Positions 17,300 to 25,266 of a DNA stretch of 53,385 nt are shown here, one piece after another (position 1 is the first letter of the stretch; each line of letters begins with the position of its first letter). The notes beneath the pieces were generated by a model. The model saw only the letters and a program-made list of their open reading frames with translations. It ran no database searches and had not been told where the DNA came from. The stretch is from contig CAYOXX010000009.1 in assembly GCA_964408025.1 (NCBI GenBank), positions 1-53,385 of the forward strand, written 5' to 3'. The DNA is from CAYOXX01 sp964408025 (GTDB lineage: Bacteria > Acidobacteriota > DATKUA01). The translations under genes were made by a program, and so were the position numbers.

Positions 17300-18331
17300 C
17301 TATATGGACACTTCCCGCAAGAAGCCGGCAGCGTTCTCGGGCAGCACGGGATTGATGTAGAATCCAGTGCCCCATTCGAAACCGGCCGTTTTGGTTACGC
17401 GGGGGATGATCTCGAGGTGCCAGTGGTAGTCGCACTCAAGTGTTATCCAGTAGTTTGCCCGTCGCGGTCCGGTGTGGGTGTTCGGTGAAGTGTGCAGCAT
17501 GAAGTTATAAGGCGGATCATCAAGCGCTGTGGATAGCCGTCTCATGACATTCTTCAGCGTTGAGGCCATCGCCCGAAGCTGATCGTCGCTGTTGAGGCCG
17601 TAATCATGGCTATGTTCTCGGGGTAGCAGCATCATCTCGAACGGAAAGCGCGAGGCATATGGGCAGTAAGCCACGAATTGTTCGTTAGACTCAACGATGC
17701 GGGAACCGTCCTCGATCTCCTGTTTCATCAGATCGCAGAATATGCATCTCTCCTTGACGTAGTAATACTGCATCGCCGAGTCCAGCTCCATGGCAACCGT
17801 TTTCGGAGTTATCGGGGTGGCGATGATCTGTATGTGCGGGTGCGCCAACGAGGCGCCCGCCTCGGGACCGTGGTTCTTGAATATCAGTACGTAGCGAAAT
17901 CGCTTGTCCTTCATCAGGTCAGTTAAGCGCTCTCTGCAAGCCATCAGCACGAGAGTGAGCTGATCTACGGACATGCTGGGGATCGTTTCAGTCAGCTCGG
18001 TTGTTTCGATGACGACCTCATGAGCCCCGATACCGTTCATCTTGTCGTAAAGCCCCACTCCCTCGCTGCCGAGGTCACCCTCGATCATCAAAGCGGGGAA
18101 CTTATTAGACACGACGCGCACGCTCCAACCCGGCGTATCAGGCTCGGAGCCTTTGTTCCTGTAAGCGAAGATCTCGGGAGGAGTCTTGTCCTCGTTTCCC
18201 GGTGCGAACGGGTCGAACGACACCGATGTAACGTTCGCTTTCTCGCGTGTGAAATCTGTAGGCCTGCGCGATCGCTCGGTCGCCACGATTATCCATCTGC
18301 GTTGGATCGGATCTTTTCTCAACTCAGGCAT
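17300..18331 (-). CDS. galT: galactose-1-phosphate uridylyltransferase family protein
   Basis: A 343-residue GalT-family enzyme (HIT superfamily) that swaps a nucleotide between hexose-1-phosphates. The catalytic HPHIQ (His164, His166) is intact, and a CIFCD motif (Cys196, Cys199) sits in the second half. The N-terminal zinc motif CPFCPGNE typical of the family reads DPFAPGNE here, so both N-terminal Cys ligands are replaced. Related proteins often sit in glycogen clusters and may act on ADP- or UDP-glucose rather than in galactose breakdown; no galK or galE is present. Ribosome site AAAGAGGA precedes ATG 18331. Confidence 0.85.
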   Translation of the reverse strand: MPELRKDPIQRRWIIVATERSRRPTDFTREKANVTSVSFDPFAPGNEDKTPPEIFAYRNKGSEPDTPGWSVRVVSNKFPALMIEGDLGSEGVGLYDKMNGIGAHEVVIETTELTETIPSMSVDQLTLVLMACRERLTDLMKDKRFRYVLIFKNHGPEAGASLAHPHIQIIATPITPKTVAMELDSAMQYYYVKERCIFCDLMKQEIEDGSRIVESNEQFVAYCPYASRFPFEMMLLPREHSHDYGLNSDDQLRAMASTLKNVMRRLSTALDDPPYNFMLHTSPNTHTGPRRANYWITLECDYHWHLEIIPRVTKTAGFEWGTGFYINPVLPENAAGFLREVSI

Positions 18332-18374
18332 TCTTTTTCCTCTTTAGATTACGACAGCTTCATTCGACGTTGAT

Positions 18375-20507
18375 TTAGAGATGTTGAATCGCAAGCTCGA
18401 TATTGAATCTGGCCTCGGATCCGGGCTCCAGCTGCAACCGCCAGGTTGGTAAAACCGCCGAGCTTTGGTAGTTGAGCTCAAAACCGCTTTCCGATTGCGA
18501 GATCGTTTGCACCGTTAAATACCAGAACGCGCCCAGAGTGTCCAGTGCGATAGTGATTCTCAGGTTCCTGGACAGATCTTCTATGCCGAACAGGCTGCAG
18601 CTTTCTACCTCGCCAGTGCTGTCCATTCTTGGCACAACAACACCTTTTTCGGGGGCGATATATCTCAGCCGTTCGTCTACGCCGCTGAGCATTGAGAAAT
18701 TGAACTCGGGGCCGAAAACGAAATCTGCCTCTGCATCTCCGTTGTTGGCCAGACAATAACTGATTTTCAGCAAGTTCCCTTGAAGCTCCAGGTGCTTTTC
18801 CACAGACAAAGCGATGATTCCGTGGTCCGTGAAGAGGTGACCGTTCCGACTAAGAGTGACAGTATCACCTTCCACGCCAGCCTCGTATGGCTGGCTAACG
18901 AAATCGCCGAGTTCCCTGAAGCTGCGGTTCAGCATCTGGGCTGTTCCGGTATCAGGATGCAGGCAGTGATCGAGTAGAGAGTATCGGTTGTGCCAATCGT
19001 AGTTCAGGGCTTCGCGAAGCTCCTCGTCCATCTCGCGCGCGATATCGTGGATGCTCGGCGTGTCTCCGCTTTCTGCCGGCGTTGTGATTGCCGATCCGAA
19101 GGTTTGGTGATACGCCTCGGGGCGGCTGGCAAGCGTGTTCAACAGATTGAAATCGTCAGGGCGGTAATCCAGCTCATAGATGGCGCCGCCGTACCGGGGC
19201 GCGCAGATTACGTTGAGTTCCTCCGAACGGAGAACCACCTCCGGCACGCCGTCCAGGTTGATATCCTCATTCATCGTGGCGGTTGGCAAGTTGCCTTGCG
19301 GATACTCGAGTATATCTGCTGCTTTCTCAGCTCGAAGCATATGCCTGTAGACGGCATCCCGGAGGTGCGGCATGTAGAGGCCGCCGAAAACGCCGTGCCA
19401 GTAGGCGCAATTGCACTGGGAGCGGTAGAGTTCGCGTTTGGCAAGTTCCATTTGCTCGCTGTCACTTATGGATGAGTTGTTTTCAAGCCTGGCGATGCGG
19501 GCGCTGAGAGCCAGCATCCGTTTGTGCATGTTGTTGGCTTCCGGATACTTGCTGAAGAAGTTACGCCAGATACCGCCTCTCAGGAATGGTCTGAAGCGCT
19601 CCAGCTGACCGGAATCTCGCAGCTCGTGCACGATCGCGCCGAATTCAGCGGCAACCTCAGCGGGCAGGGTCCACTCGCTCATCTCGAAGTAGGAAGCGGT
19701 GGGAAGGTATACAACTCCGGTTGGGTGCTGCGATTTCATAACCTCCTGAGGAGTGGTCAGTTCCAACCAGTCGGAGTTTTCCATCAGCGCCGTGAAGAAA
19801 CGATTCAGCCACTTATCTTCGTAGCAGAGCTTGTGAGTGCCGGGCCAGAGCCCGAACTTCTCGCCGTCGTCCATCATCACAACGACGCTTTTTCCTGCAT
19901 CGTAAGCCCTGCGCAGATAGCTAATTGTCTCCTGAGGATCGGCAAACGGAATTGTGTAGCGTAGTGCCTCGCTTATCGGGAAGATCGCCAGCGGACGTCC
20001 GCCGTCCTCGGTGATGTAATATCCATCTATTTCCTCCTCCCGAACGCCACCTGATTTGAGATGAAAATCGTCGATCACTATGTAGTTGATGCCGCTGTCG
20101 ATGAGCGAACCGACCACCTGTGGTTCCCAGACTCTTTCAGTCATCCAGATCCCTGTAGCTTGGGTTTCAAAGCGTTTCTGCAAATAGTCGTTCATCATCT
20201 CGATCTGGCCGATTCTGTCGCCTTCAGGGATTGAAGCCAGAACCGGTTCGTAGAAACCGCCGCTGATCATCTCCAGCTGACCGCGATCGACCAGCGTAGC
20301 TATCGTGTCGATGAACTGCCCATCGTAGATTTCGATCCATTCGATCAACGGGCCGCTTATGTGGGCGCTCATTTTAATGCCGGGAAACCCGGAGAGCTCT
20401 TTGAAAAAGGGCTCGTAGGCTTCGCGTAATGCCTTTTCGAACACGAAGTCGAAGTTACCAACCGGCTGGTGGCAATGGCTCCCGAATACAAATTTCAACT
20501 TTCTCAT
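18375..20507 (-). CDS. GH57 4-alpha-glucanotransferase / alpha-amylase type
   Basis: A 710-residue protein with the three-part layout of the Thermococcus 4-alpha-glucanotransferase: GH57 catalytic barrel, a middle helical domain (DUF1925) and a beta-rich C-terminal DUF1926 (about 410-705). GSHCHQP at the start, nucleophile Glu124 in WMTERVWEP and Asp214 in MMDDGEKFG are all at the expected places. It would trim and rejoin maltodextrins during glycogen turnover. Forty-three bases separate it from galT. No signal peptide, so it is cytoplasmic. Confidence 0.9.
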   Translation of the reverse strand: MRKLKFVFGSHCHQPVGNFDFVFEKALREAYEPFFKELSGFPGIKMSAHISGPLIEWIEIYDGQFIDTIATLVDRGQLEMISGGFYEPVLASIPEGDRIGQIEMMNDYLQKRFETQATGIWMTERVWEPQVVGSLIDSGINYIVIDDFHLKSGGVREEEIDGYYITEDGGRPLAIFPISEALRYTIPFADPQETISYLRRAYDAGKSVVVMMDDGEKFGLWPGTHKLCYEDKWLNRFFTALMENSDWLELTTPQEVMKSQHPTGVVYLPTASYFEMSEWTLPAEVAAEFGAIVHELRDSGQLERFRPFLRGGIWRNFFSKYPEANNMHKRMLALSARIARLENNSSISDSEQMELAKRELYRSQCNCAYWHGVFGGLYMPHLRDAVYRHMLRAEKAADILEYPQGNLPTATMNEDINLDGVPEVVLRSEELNVICAPRYGGAIYELDYRPDDFNLLNTLASRPEAYHQTFGSAITTPAESGDTPSIHDIAREMDEELREALNYDWHNRYSLLDHCLHPDTGTAQMLNRSFRELGDFVSQPYEAGVEGDTVTLSRNGHLFTDHGIIALSVEKHLELQGNLLKISYCLANNGDAEADFVFGPEFNFSMLSGVDERLRYIAPEKGVVVPRMDSTGEVESCSLFGIEDLSRNLRITIALDTLGAFWYLTVQTISQSESGFELNYQSSAVLPTWRLQLEPGSEARFNIELAIQHL

Positions 20508-20616
20508 TTGATAATCTTTTTCATATCCCTAAGGTGTATTAGTTATCAAACTCTGCCAGTCTTCTTGAATCGAATGTACGTTGTCAAGCAATCTTCAATA
20601 CTATCAAAGGAATCGG

Positions 20617-22773
20617 CTAAACGGACCAGTTGATATCCCGGAGATCGTCAACCAGACGCTGCACCTCGATTACGCCGCCTCGCGGGTGCCGTTCCAGCTC
20701 ATCATCTCCTTGTTTGATGACTACGTAAAACGCCAGCACATCTTTTTCTTTCGCGTCCAGCAATAACCACGGAACCGCCATCTCCAGGATCTGATCTGCT
20801 CCAAAGTGACTAAGATTCCGCGACTCTCCACCAATTTTAATGCGCGGCGATTCGTCGGAGTTGAAATCGAACAAAATCGTAGCGCTCGTGGGGGACGTTA
20901 TGTAGACGCAAAGGCTGCATCCGTCAAGGTGTTTCTTACTGAATGGCTCACGGCCGTCGAATCTGAAGTAGAAGTGTTCCTTGTCATAGCCGAAATAAAT
21001 CCACTCCAGCAGTGAGGACGTATGGTGCATCGAGCCTGCCCCGCCGAGCGCGTAATAGCGTCCGGCATTGATCCAATCCGCGTAGCTGATATCCCTTCCA
21101 TCGAGCTTCGGACTGATTAGCCTCACGGGCTGTTGAATTTCTGACTTCACTTCAACCTGTTTGATCGGCTGGCGGAGCGCTTCCGGAGGTGGCAAGTTCA
21201 GACTGCGATAAACACCCATCACGTGTTCGCGGAATAGGGCATCGAACTCCGCCGCGTAGGCGGTCAAGTGGTCTTCGCTATACCACCAGAACCAGTCCGA
21301 GCCCTCGGCAATCATCATCTCTCGCTTTGCCAATTCTATGTTCCCGTCGCCGGCATAGTCCTTTTGTAAAGCCTTTTCCAGCTCGGCCCGCGCCGGCGCT
21401 AGAGCTTCCCAGCCCCTGTTTTTTTCCGGGTGTCCAATCCACGTAGTAAGCGTGCCGTAAATCCAGGAGCCAGCGATTACCCTTGGCAGCGTCCGAGGCT
21501 TCACGCCTTCCGCATCGAGGGCCTGCGTAGGCGTCACGGTCTGCAGCCAGCCGCAGGACTGGAGTTTCGCGAAAAGCGCTTCCAGGAAGGCGCGCCCGTT
21601 GTCGGTATATCTGGCCCAGGCGTTCTCGCCATCCAGGATTACCGATACAACCGGTACTCGGTCGTTGGGGGCCTCGTCGGCAATCGCTTTCAACTTGGTG
21701 ACGAAGTCATCCGCTGCTCTTTCCCCGGACCAGGTCTGATAGACGAAAGCCGGCAGGTCTGACAGCTTCGTGTCGCGGAAAAACAGAACAAGCTCTCCGG
21801 TTTTCGTCTGTAGTTGGTAAGGAGTATAGAGATCCTCCGGTTTGAGATCTGAAACTTGCAGACCCAGGGCGCTCGCCAATATGGTTCTGTCCGACGCCGC
21901 CCAACGGAGTCCCGCTTGCGCGATCAGCTCACATGCCTGCGCGCTGATGGCGCCTTCCGAAGGCCAAATGCCGTTAGGTTTGTCGCCGAAGGTGCGTGTG
22001 TGAAAGTCGATGCCGGCTTCGATCTGCCCGACCGCGTCCCGAGGATATTGAAATCTGCTGGACGGTAGCGAAAGCCCTGGAGTGGCCTCGTGCGCTGAGT
22101 CGGTGTCGCATAGCAGAGGGAGTATGGGATGATAGTACGGCGAGGTCGACAGCTCGCAAGCTCCGGCTACGAGAAGCCTTTTATACGGTTCCAGAACGGA
22201 GACGAGAAACTCGCGCTGCGCTGTCAAGAGTGCCTGCCTTTCCTCTTCGCTAAAATTGCGTCCTTTCTTAAGCAGCGCCGAGACCTGCGGCATCTCTCTG
22301 AGCTGCCAGCCGCTCCAGGCAAGGTTGAAGTGGACCTGCAGGTCTCTGTATTTCTGGGCATCGAACGCCTTCAAAGCTCTGTCGCTTACCTCGCGGCTTT
22401 CGTCTCCCTTTAGCTCCAGCAGCTCTCTGAAGCGGGCTACGGGATCGATCTGAGCCGGCCGATAAAGCTGGAAGAAGTTGGAAAGCATAAATCGCTTCTC
22501 CACGTCCGAGAGATCCTCGGCGGCTTTCTTGGAAACTCGTTCGAATTCGTCGGTCGCGCCGTTTGCGTAATCAAGAATCTGCTCGATTAAAGAGGGAACG
22601 AGATTGTATGTGAGGGTAACACCGGGAAACTTTTCCTGCAGCGCCGGAATGTCAGCGTAGTTCCGCAGCGCATGCAACCTCACCCAGGGCAACAGGTACT
22701 CCCCCGTCCGCAGGTTCTTGTAATAGGGCTGGTGCATATGCAGATAAAGTATCAGGTAGCAACGGGTTTCCAT
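20617..22773 (-). CDS. GH57 glycoside hydrolase (amylopullulanase-like)
   Basis: A 718-residue GH57 protein. LHMHQPYY (His12, His14) opens the barrel, Glu273 in GIWPSEGAIS is the expected nucleophile, and Asp381 in ILDGENAWARY the acid/base, both as in GH57 amylopullulanases. The last 150 residues form a separate beta-rich domain resembling glucodextranase/CBM9-type C-terminal domains. It probably debranches or hydrolyses alpha-glucan inside the cell (no signal peptide). ATG 22773 is chosen because the predicted promoter lies downstream of the earlier ATG at 22869. It is the first gene of the glycogen cluster. Confidence 0.88.
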   Translation of the reverse strand: METRCYLILYLHMHQPYYKNLRTGEYLLPWVRLHALRNYADIPALQEKFPGVTLTYNLVPSLIEQILDYANGATDEFERVSKKAAEDLSDVEKRFMLSNFFQLYRPAQIDPVARFRELLELKGDESREVSDRALKAFDAQKYRDLQVHFNLAWSGWQLREMPQVSALLKKGRNFSEEERQALLTAQREFLVSVLEPYKRLLVAGACELSTSPYYHPILPLLCDTDSAHEATPGLSLPSSRFQYPRDAVGQIEAGIDFHTRTFGDKPNGIWPSEGAISAQACELIAQAGLRWAASDRTILASALGLQVSDLKPEDLYTPYQLQTKTGELVLFFRDTKLSDLPAFVYQTWSGERAADDFVTKLKAIADEAPNDRVPVVSVILDGENAWARYTDNGRAFLEALFAKLQSCGWLQTVTPTQALDAEGVKPRTLPRVIAGSWIYGTLTTWIGHPEKNRGWEALAPARAELEKALQKDYAGDGNIELAKREMMIAEGSDWFWWYSEDHLTAYAAEFDALFREHVMGVYRSLNLPPPEALRQPIKQVEVKSEIQQPVRLISPKLDGRDISYADWINAGRYYALGGAGSMHHTSSLLEWIYFGYDKEHFYFRFDGREPFSKKHLDGCSLCVYITSPTSATILFDFNSDESPRIKIGGESRNLSHFGADQILEMAVPWLLLDAKEKDVLAFYVVIKQGDDELERHPRGGVIEVQRLVDDLRDINWSV

Positions 22774-22798
22774 TTCTCTTGGCTCCAATGTCTCGCTG

Positions 22799-22830
22799 AT
22801 TATACTCCTGTACGACAAACTGATAATCAA
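22799..22830 (-). promoter_or_regulatory. probable promoter of the glycogen cluster
   Basis: Minus strand: a perfect TATAAT (22799-22804) with TTGATT (22825-22830) at a long 20-base spacing, so the -35 is doubtful. The predicted start near 22792 gives a leader of about 20 bases. Confidence 0.45.
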
Positions 22831-23264
22831 CATCCTTGTCTTGAAAATCGCTGCCGGGCGGAGAACCAAAGCAACAGCGCAGGGTGGATCTAAAGTCTCG
22901 TTCCCCGACGTTGAGTATCAGTGGAGCGCCCGGCCGCTGGCCCCCACCGCTGGCAGCCGTCGTAGTTTTATGTAAAATCTCTTCTTTTTCTCTTGGATGG
23001 AAAAAATCTACGCAATTGTCTGCATAGAACAACCAGCGTTGAATTCTATTACTATAGCAAGATGTAAATTCTTAAATTTGTTTAGAATGGATATAAATAT
23101 ATAACAGCGAGTGGTGTTGTTGTAGTATACTTCTGATAACGGAATTGTGCACCTGCCAAACCCATCCCGGTGCAGCATGCTATAGTAGTATAGTGGCGGC
23201 GCGAGCACAAGGGCATGTGAAACGAGGTGAGAATTCCTAACACCCTATTGTCAACTCAAGCCCA

Positions 23265-23283
23265 CCTTTCTGTAGAAGAAAGG
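23265..23283 (+). promoter_or_regulatory. hairpin covering a ribosome binding site
   Basis: CCTTTCT (23265-23271), a 5-base loop and AGAAAGG (23277-23283) form a perfect 7-pair stem. The last bases of the stem are part of the AGGAG (23281-23285) just before the tandem ATG codons at 23289. Folding would hide the ribosome site. Whether an RNA is made is not known. Confidence 0.4.
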
Positions 23284-23288
23284 AGCTG

Positions 23289-23384
23289 ATGATGATTGGG
23301 AATATCCATCATCACGATCATCGCGATATACCTGCTACTGAAAAGGTTGAGCCAGGTGGTAATCACGTTCAAGTAGGGCGCTAA
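23289..23384 (+). CDS. candidate 31-residue His-rich micro-ORF
   Basis: ATG ATG start with AGGAG at close spacing, 31 codons, TAA stop. The peptide has an HHHDHRD cluster near its N-terminus and ends GGNHVQVGR: hydrophilic, with five His and no transmembrane segment. It matches no family I recognise. A direct repeat GCGCTAA/GCGCTAA overlaps its stop. Support is the ribosome site and the hairpin only; it could be a leader peptide, a metal-binding peptide or chance. Confidence 0.3.
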   Translation: MMIGNIHHHDHRDIPATEKVEPGGNHVQVGR

Positions 23385-23490
23385 GCGCTAAATCCTAACC
23401 ACGAGTCACCTCTTTTTATACCGTTTTTACTGTCCCCGAATGTTATATAGTATGAGCGTCCCCAAGGCAATGCATCTTTCCTGTCAGCGG

Positions 23491-23518
23491 GGTTTGAATA
23501 TTAGCGCAAATTCAAACC
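23491..23518 (+). repeat. perfect 9-base inverted repeat (operator or hairpin)
   Basis: GGTTTGAAT (23491-23499) and ATTCAAACC (23510-23518) flank a 10-base loop. It lies 10 bases before the ATG-proximal AAAGGAG of the micro-ORF at 23529. There is no T-run after it, so an operator or leader stem is likelier than a terminator. Confidence 0.5.
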
Positions 23519-23528
23519 ACCAAAGGAG

Positions 23529-23684
23529 ATGGCAGTGCATGGCCAGAGACAACCGGCGCAAAACCGTTCCGGTCCGACCGCACAATCGGCGGCCATCGTT
23601 CCCGACATCGCCATCCTGATCGTCGAGTTCTTCCTGCTCTTCGCCGCCGCCTTCGTAGCCTTCCTACGCTACGACGTCCGGTAG
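23529..23684 (+). pseudogene. truncated permease: last transmembrane segment only, with a new N-terminus
   Basis: A 51-codon ORF with AAAGGAG before its ATG. Codons 21-51 (from 23589) match the C-terminus of subfamily A permeases: AAIVPDIAILIVEFFLLF then AAAFVAFLRYDVR. The nucleotide match to the end of permease A1 (7569-7665) has only about six differences. The first 20 residues (MAVHGQRQPAQNRSG...) have no match in the paralogs. Either a deletion relic that happens to stay open or an expressed single-span peptide. The intact frame, the ribosome site and mostly silent or conservative changes make expression possible. Confidence 0.65.
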
Positions 23685-23740
23685 ATTAACCACAGACACT
23701 ATGATACGGTATATTACAATAGAAGTATTGGGCGAACCGT

Positions 23741-25210
23741 ATGTGGTTGATCGCGCTCAAGGAGATAAGGGAACTACTATACAACCCTAAATTCCTGCTG
23801 ACCTTTGCCGTCAGCACTGTCCTCATTCTCATTAGCATCTTCAATGGCTACGCCGCCTACGACAGCGAGCGGCGCGGCGCCGATATCGCGCGTGTAACGG
23901 CGATGGGCGATATCAGGGACCTGGCCAGTTACAATAGCGTGAAGTCCACCGGTTATCGGGTCAGCCGCTACCCCGAGAAGATGTCGATTTTCAACGTGGG
24001 CATCAGCGGCGTCGTCGGCCGCAAGTGCCGAGTTCGCGGATATGAAGCCCTCAGACCCCGTGAAAGCCGCTACAGCCTCAATCCGATCTTCGCCGTATTC
24101 GGCGAGCTGGACCTGACCTTCTCCGTCGGCATCATCCTCTCGCTCTTCGCCATCCTCTTCAGCTACAACGCGGTCAGCGGCGAGCGCGAAGCCGGGACGC
24201 TGCGGCTGATGATGTCCAACTCGATAGGCCGCGCATCGGTTTTGGCCGGCAAGCTATTCGGCTGCTTCCTGCCGCTGGCCCTGTTGTTCGTGCTACCGTT
24301 CCTGCTGGGCCTTGCCTACTTGCTATTTCTCACCGAAATCAGCTTTTCCGGCGGCGAGTGGTTGAGCATCGGCGTCTTGGCGCTCGCCTGCCTGCTCTAC
24401 CTGTTGGTGTTCACCAGCATCGGCCTGGCGATGAGCGCCCTGACCCGTAATTCGTTCGTCAGCTTCCTGCTCTGCCTCTTCATCTGGGTGCTGAGCGTTA
24501 CCATAATTTCCAAGGTCGCTGTGCAAACGGCGGCTCAGGCCAGCCCTCCGATGCAGATCGACGAGGTTGAGAGCCGCATCCAGGCCTACGATCGCGATAG
24601 CTGGAGTGAATACAGCCGACGACTTGTGCAATACGTGAGAGACAATCCGATTTCATCGAGTGAACTCGAAAATGGAAGGTTTCGTGAGGCGCAAAAGATA
24701 ATATACGACCAGATAAACGAAGAAGATCAAGCCTTCCAGGAAGAGCTGTTCAATGAGTACTGGCGTAAAAGGAACCAGATGTTGCATACCGCCATGGCAC
24801 TGTCGCGCGTTTCTCCCTCTTCCTGCCTCTCTTTCATCGTTAACGGATTATCGGGTACCGGGCCGGAGATGCTGGACCGCTTCGAGCAGGATCTGGCTAT
24901 GTACCGCGGGGCGCTCATCGACTACCTGGACGAGAAGCAGGCGCGGCTGGAAGAGAGGGAAGGGGAGAGGATGCGCGGCACCGGACTCCGCTACAGCCAT
25001 AGCGAAGACGGCTATATCCAACTCGAATTGCTCGAAGGTGAAGAAGGAGGCGAACTCAACCTCTCGGGCATGCCGCGGTTCCGATCCAGTTTTACACCGC
25101 TGGCCGAGGCGACCGGCGATCTCCTGCCCGACTACGCCGTCCTCGCACTTTATGCCATCGGTTTCTTCGCCGCCGCCTTCGTAGCCTTCCTGCGCTACGA
25201 CGTACGGTAG
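23741..25210 (+). CDS. ABC-2-type transporter permease, subfamily B copy 1
   Basis: A 489-residue membrane protein with the same plan as subfamily A: transmembrane segment at about 17-37, outside domain, five-segment block with ESRYSLNPIFAVFGELDL and FSYNAVSGEREAGTL, second outside domain with SPSSC, and final segment ending FAAAFVAFLRYDVR. It starts MWLIALKEIRELLYNPKFLLTF, which separates subfamily B from A. No clear ribosome site precedes ATG 23741. Cargo is unknown and no ATPase is adjacent. It pairs with copy 2, 56 bases downstream, and may form a heterodimer with it. Confidence 0.8.
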   Translation: MWLIALKEIRELLYNPKFLLTFAVSTVLILISIFNGYAAYDSERRGADIARVTAMGDIRDLASYNSVKSTGYRVSRYPEKMSIFNVGISGVVGRKCRVRGYEALRPRESRYSLNPIFAVFGELDLTFSVGIILSLFAILFSYNAVSGEREAGTLRLMMSNSIGRASVLAGKLFGCFLPLALLFVLPFLLGLAYLLFLTEISFSGGEWLSIGVLALACLLYLLVFTSIGLAMSALTRNSFVSFLLCLFIWVLSVTIISKVAVQTAAQASPPMQIDEVESRIQAYDRDSWSEYSRRLVQYVRDNPISSSELENGRFREAQKIIYDQINEEDQAFQEELFNEYWRKRNQMLHTAMALSRVSPSSCLSFIVNGLSGTGPEMLDRFEQDLAMYRGALIDYLDEKQARLEEREGERMRGTGLRYSHSEDGYIQLELLEGEEGGELNLSGMPRFRSSFTPLAEATGDLLPDYAVLALYAIGFFAAAFVAFLRYDVR

Positions 25211-25266
25211 ACAGTCCGCAATTTTCGCGGGGTGTTATGAGACAGCAGAAGGATTAAGCAACCCAA

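Larger units (their letters stand above)
22774..23740. other. 967-base spacer, AT-richer than its surroundings
   Basis: There is no large gene here. It holds the divergent promoter of the glycogen cluster, an AT-rich stretch at about 23040-23200 with two TATAGT boxes (23181-23186, 23189-23194), a hairpin and a 31-codon His-rich ORF, a T-run near 23412 that may end that transcript, another TATAGT (23446-23451), a perfect inverted repeat, and a 51-codon ORF carrying a permease C-terminus. The local base composition differs clearly from the GC-rich genes on both sides. Confidence 0.6.
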
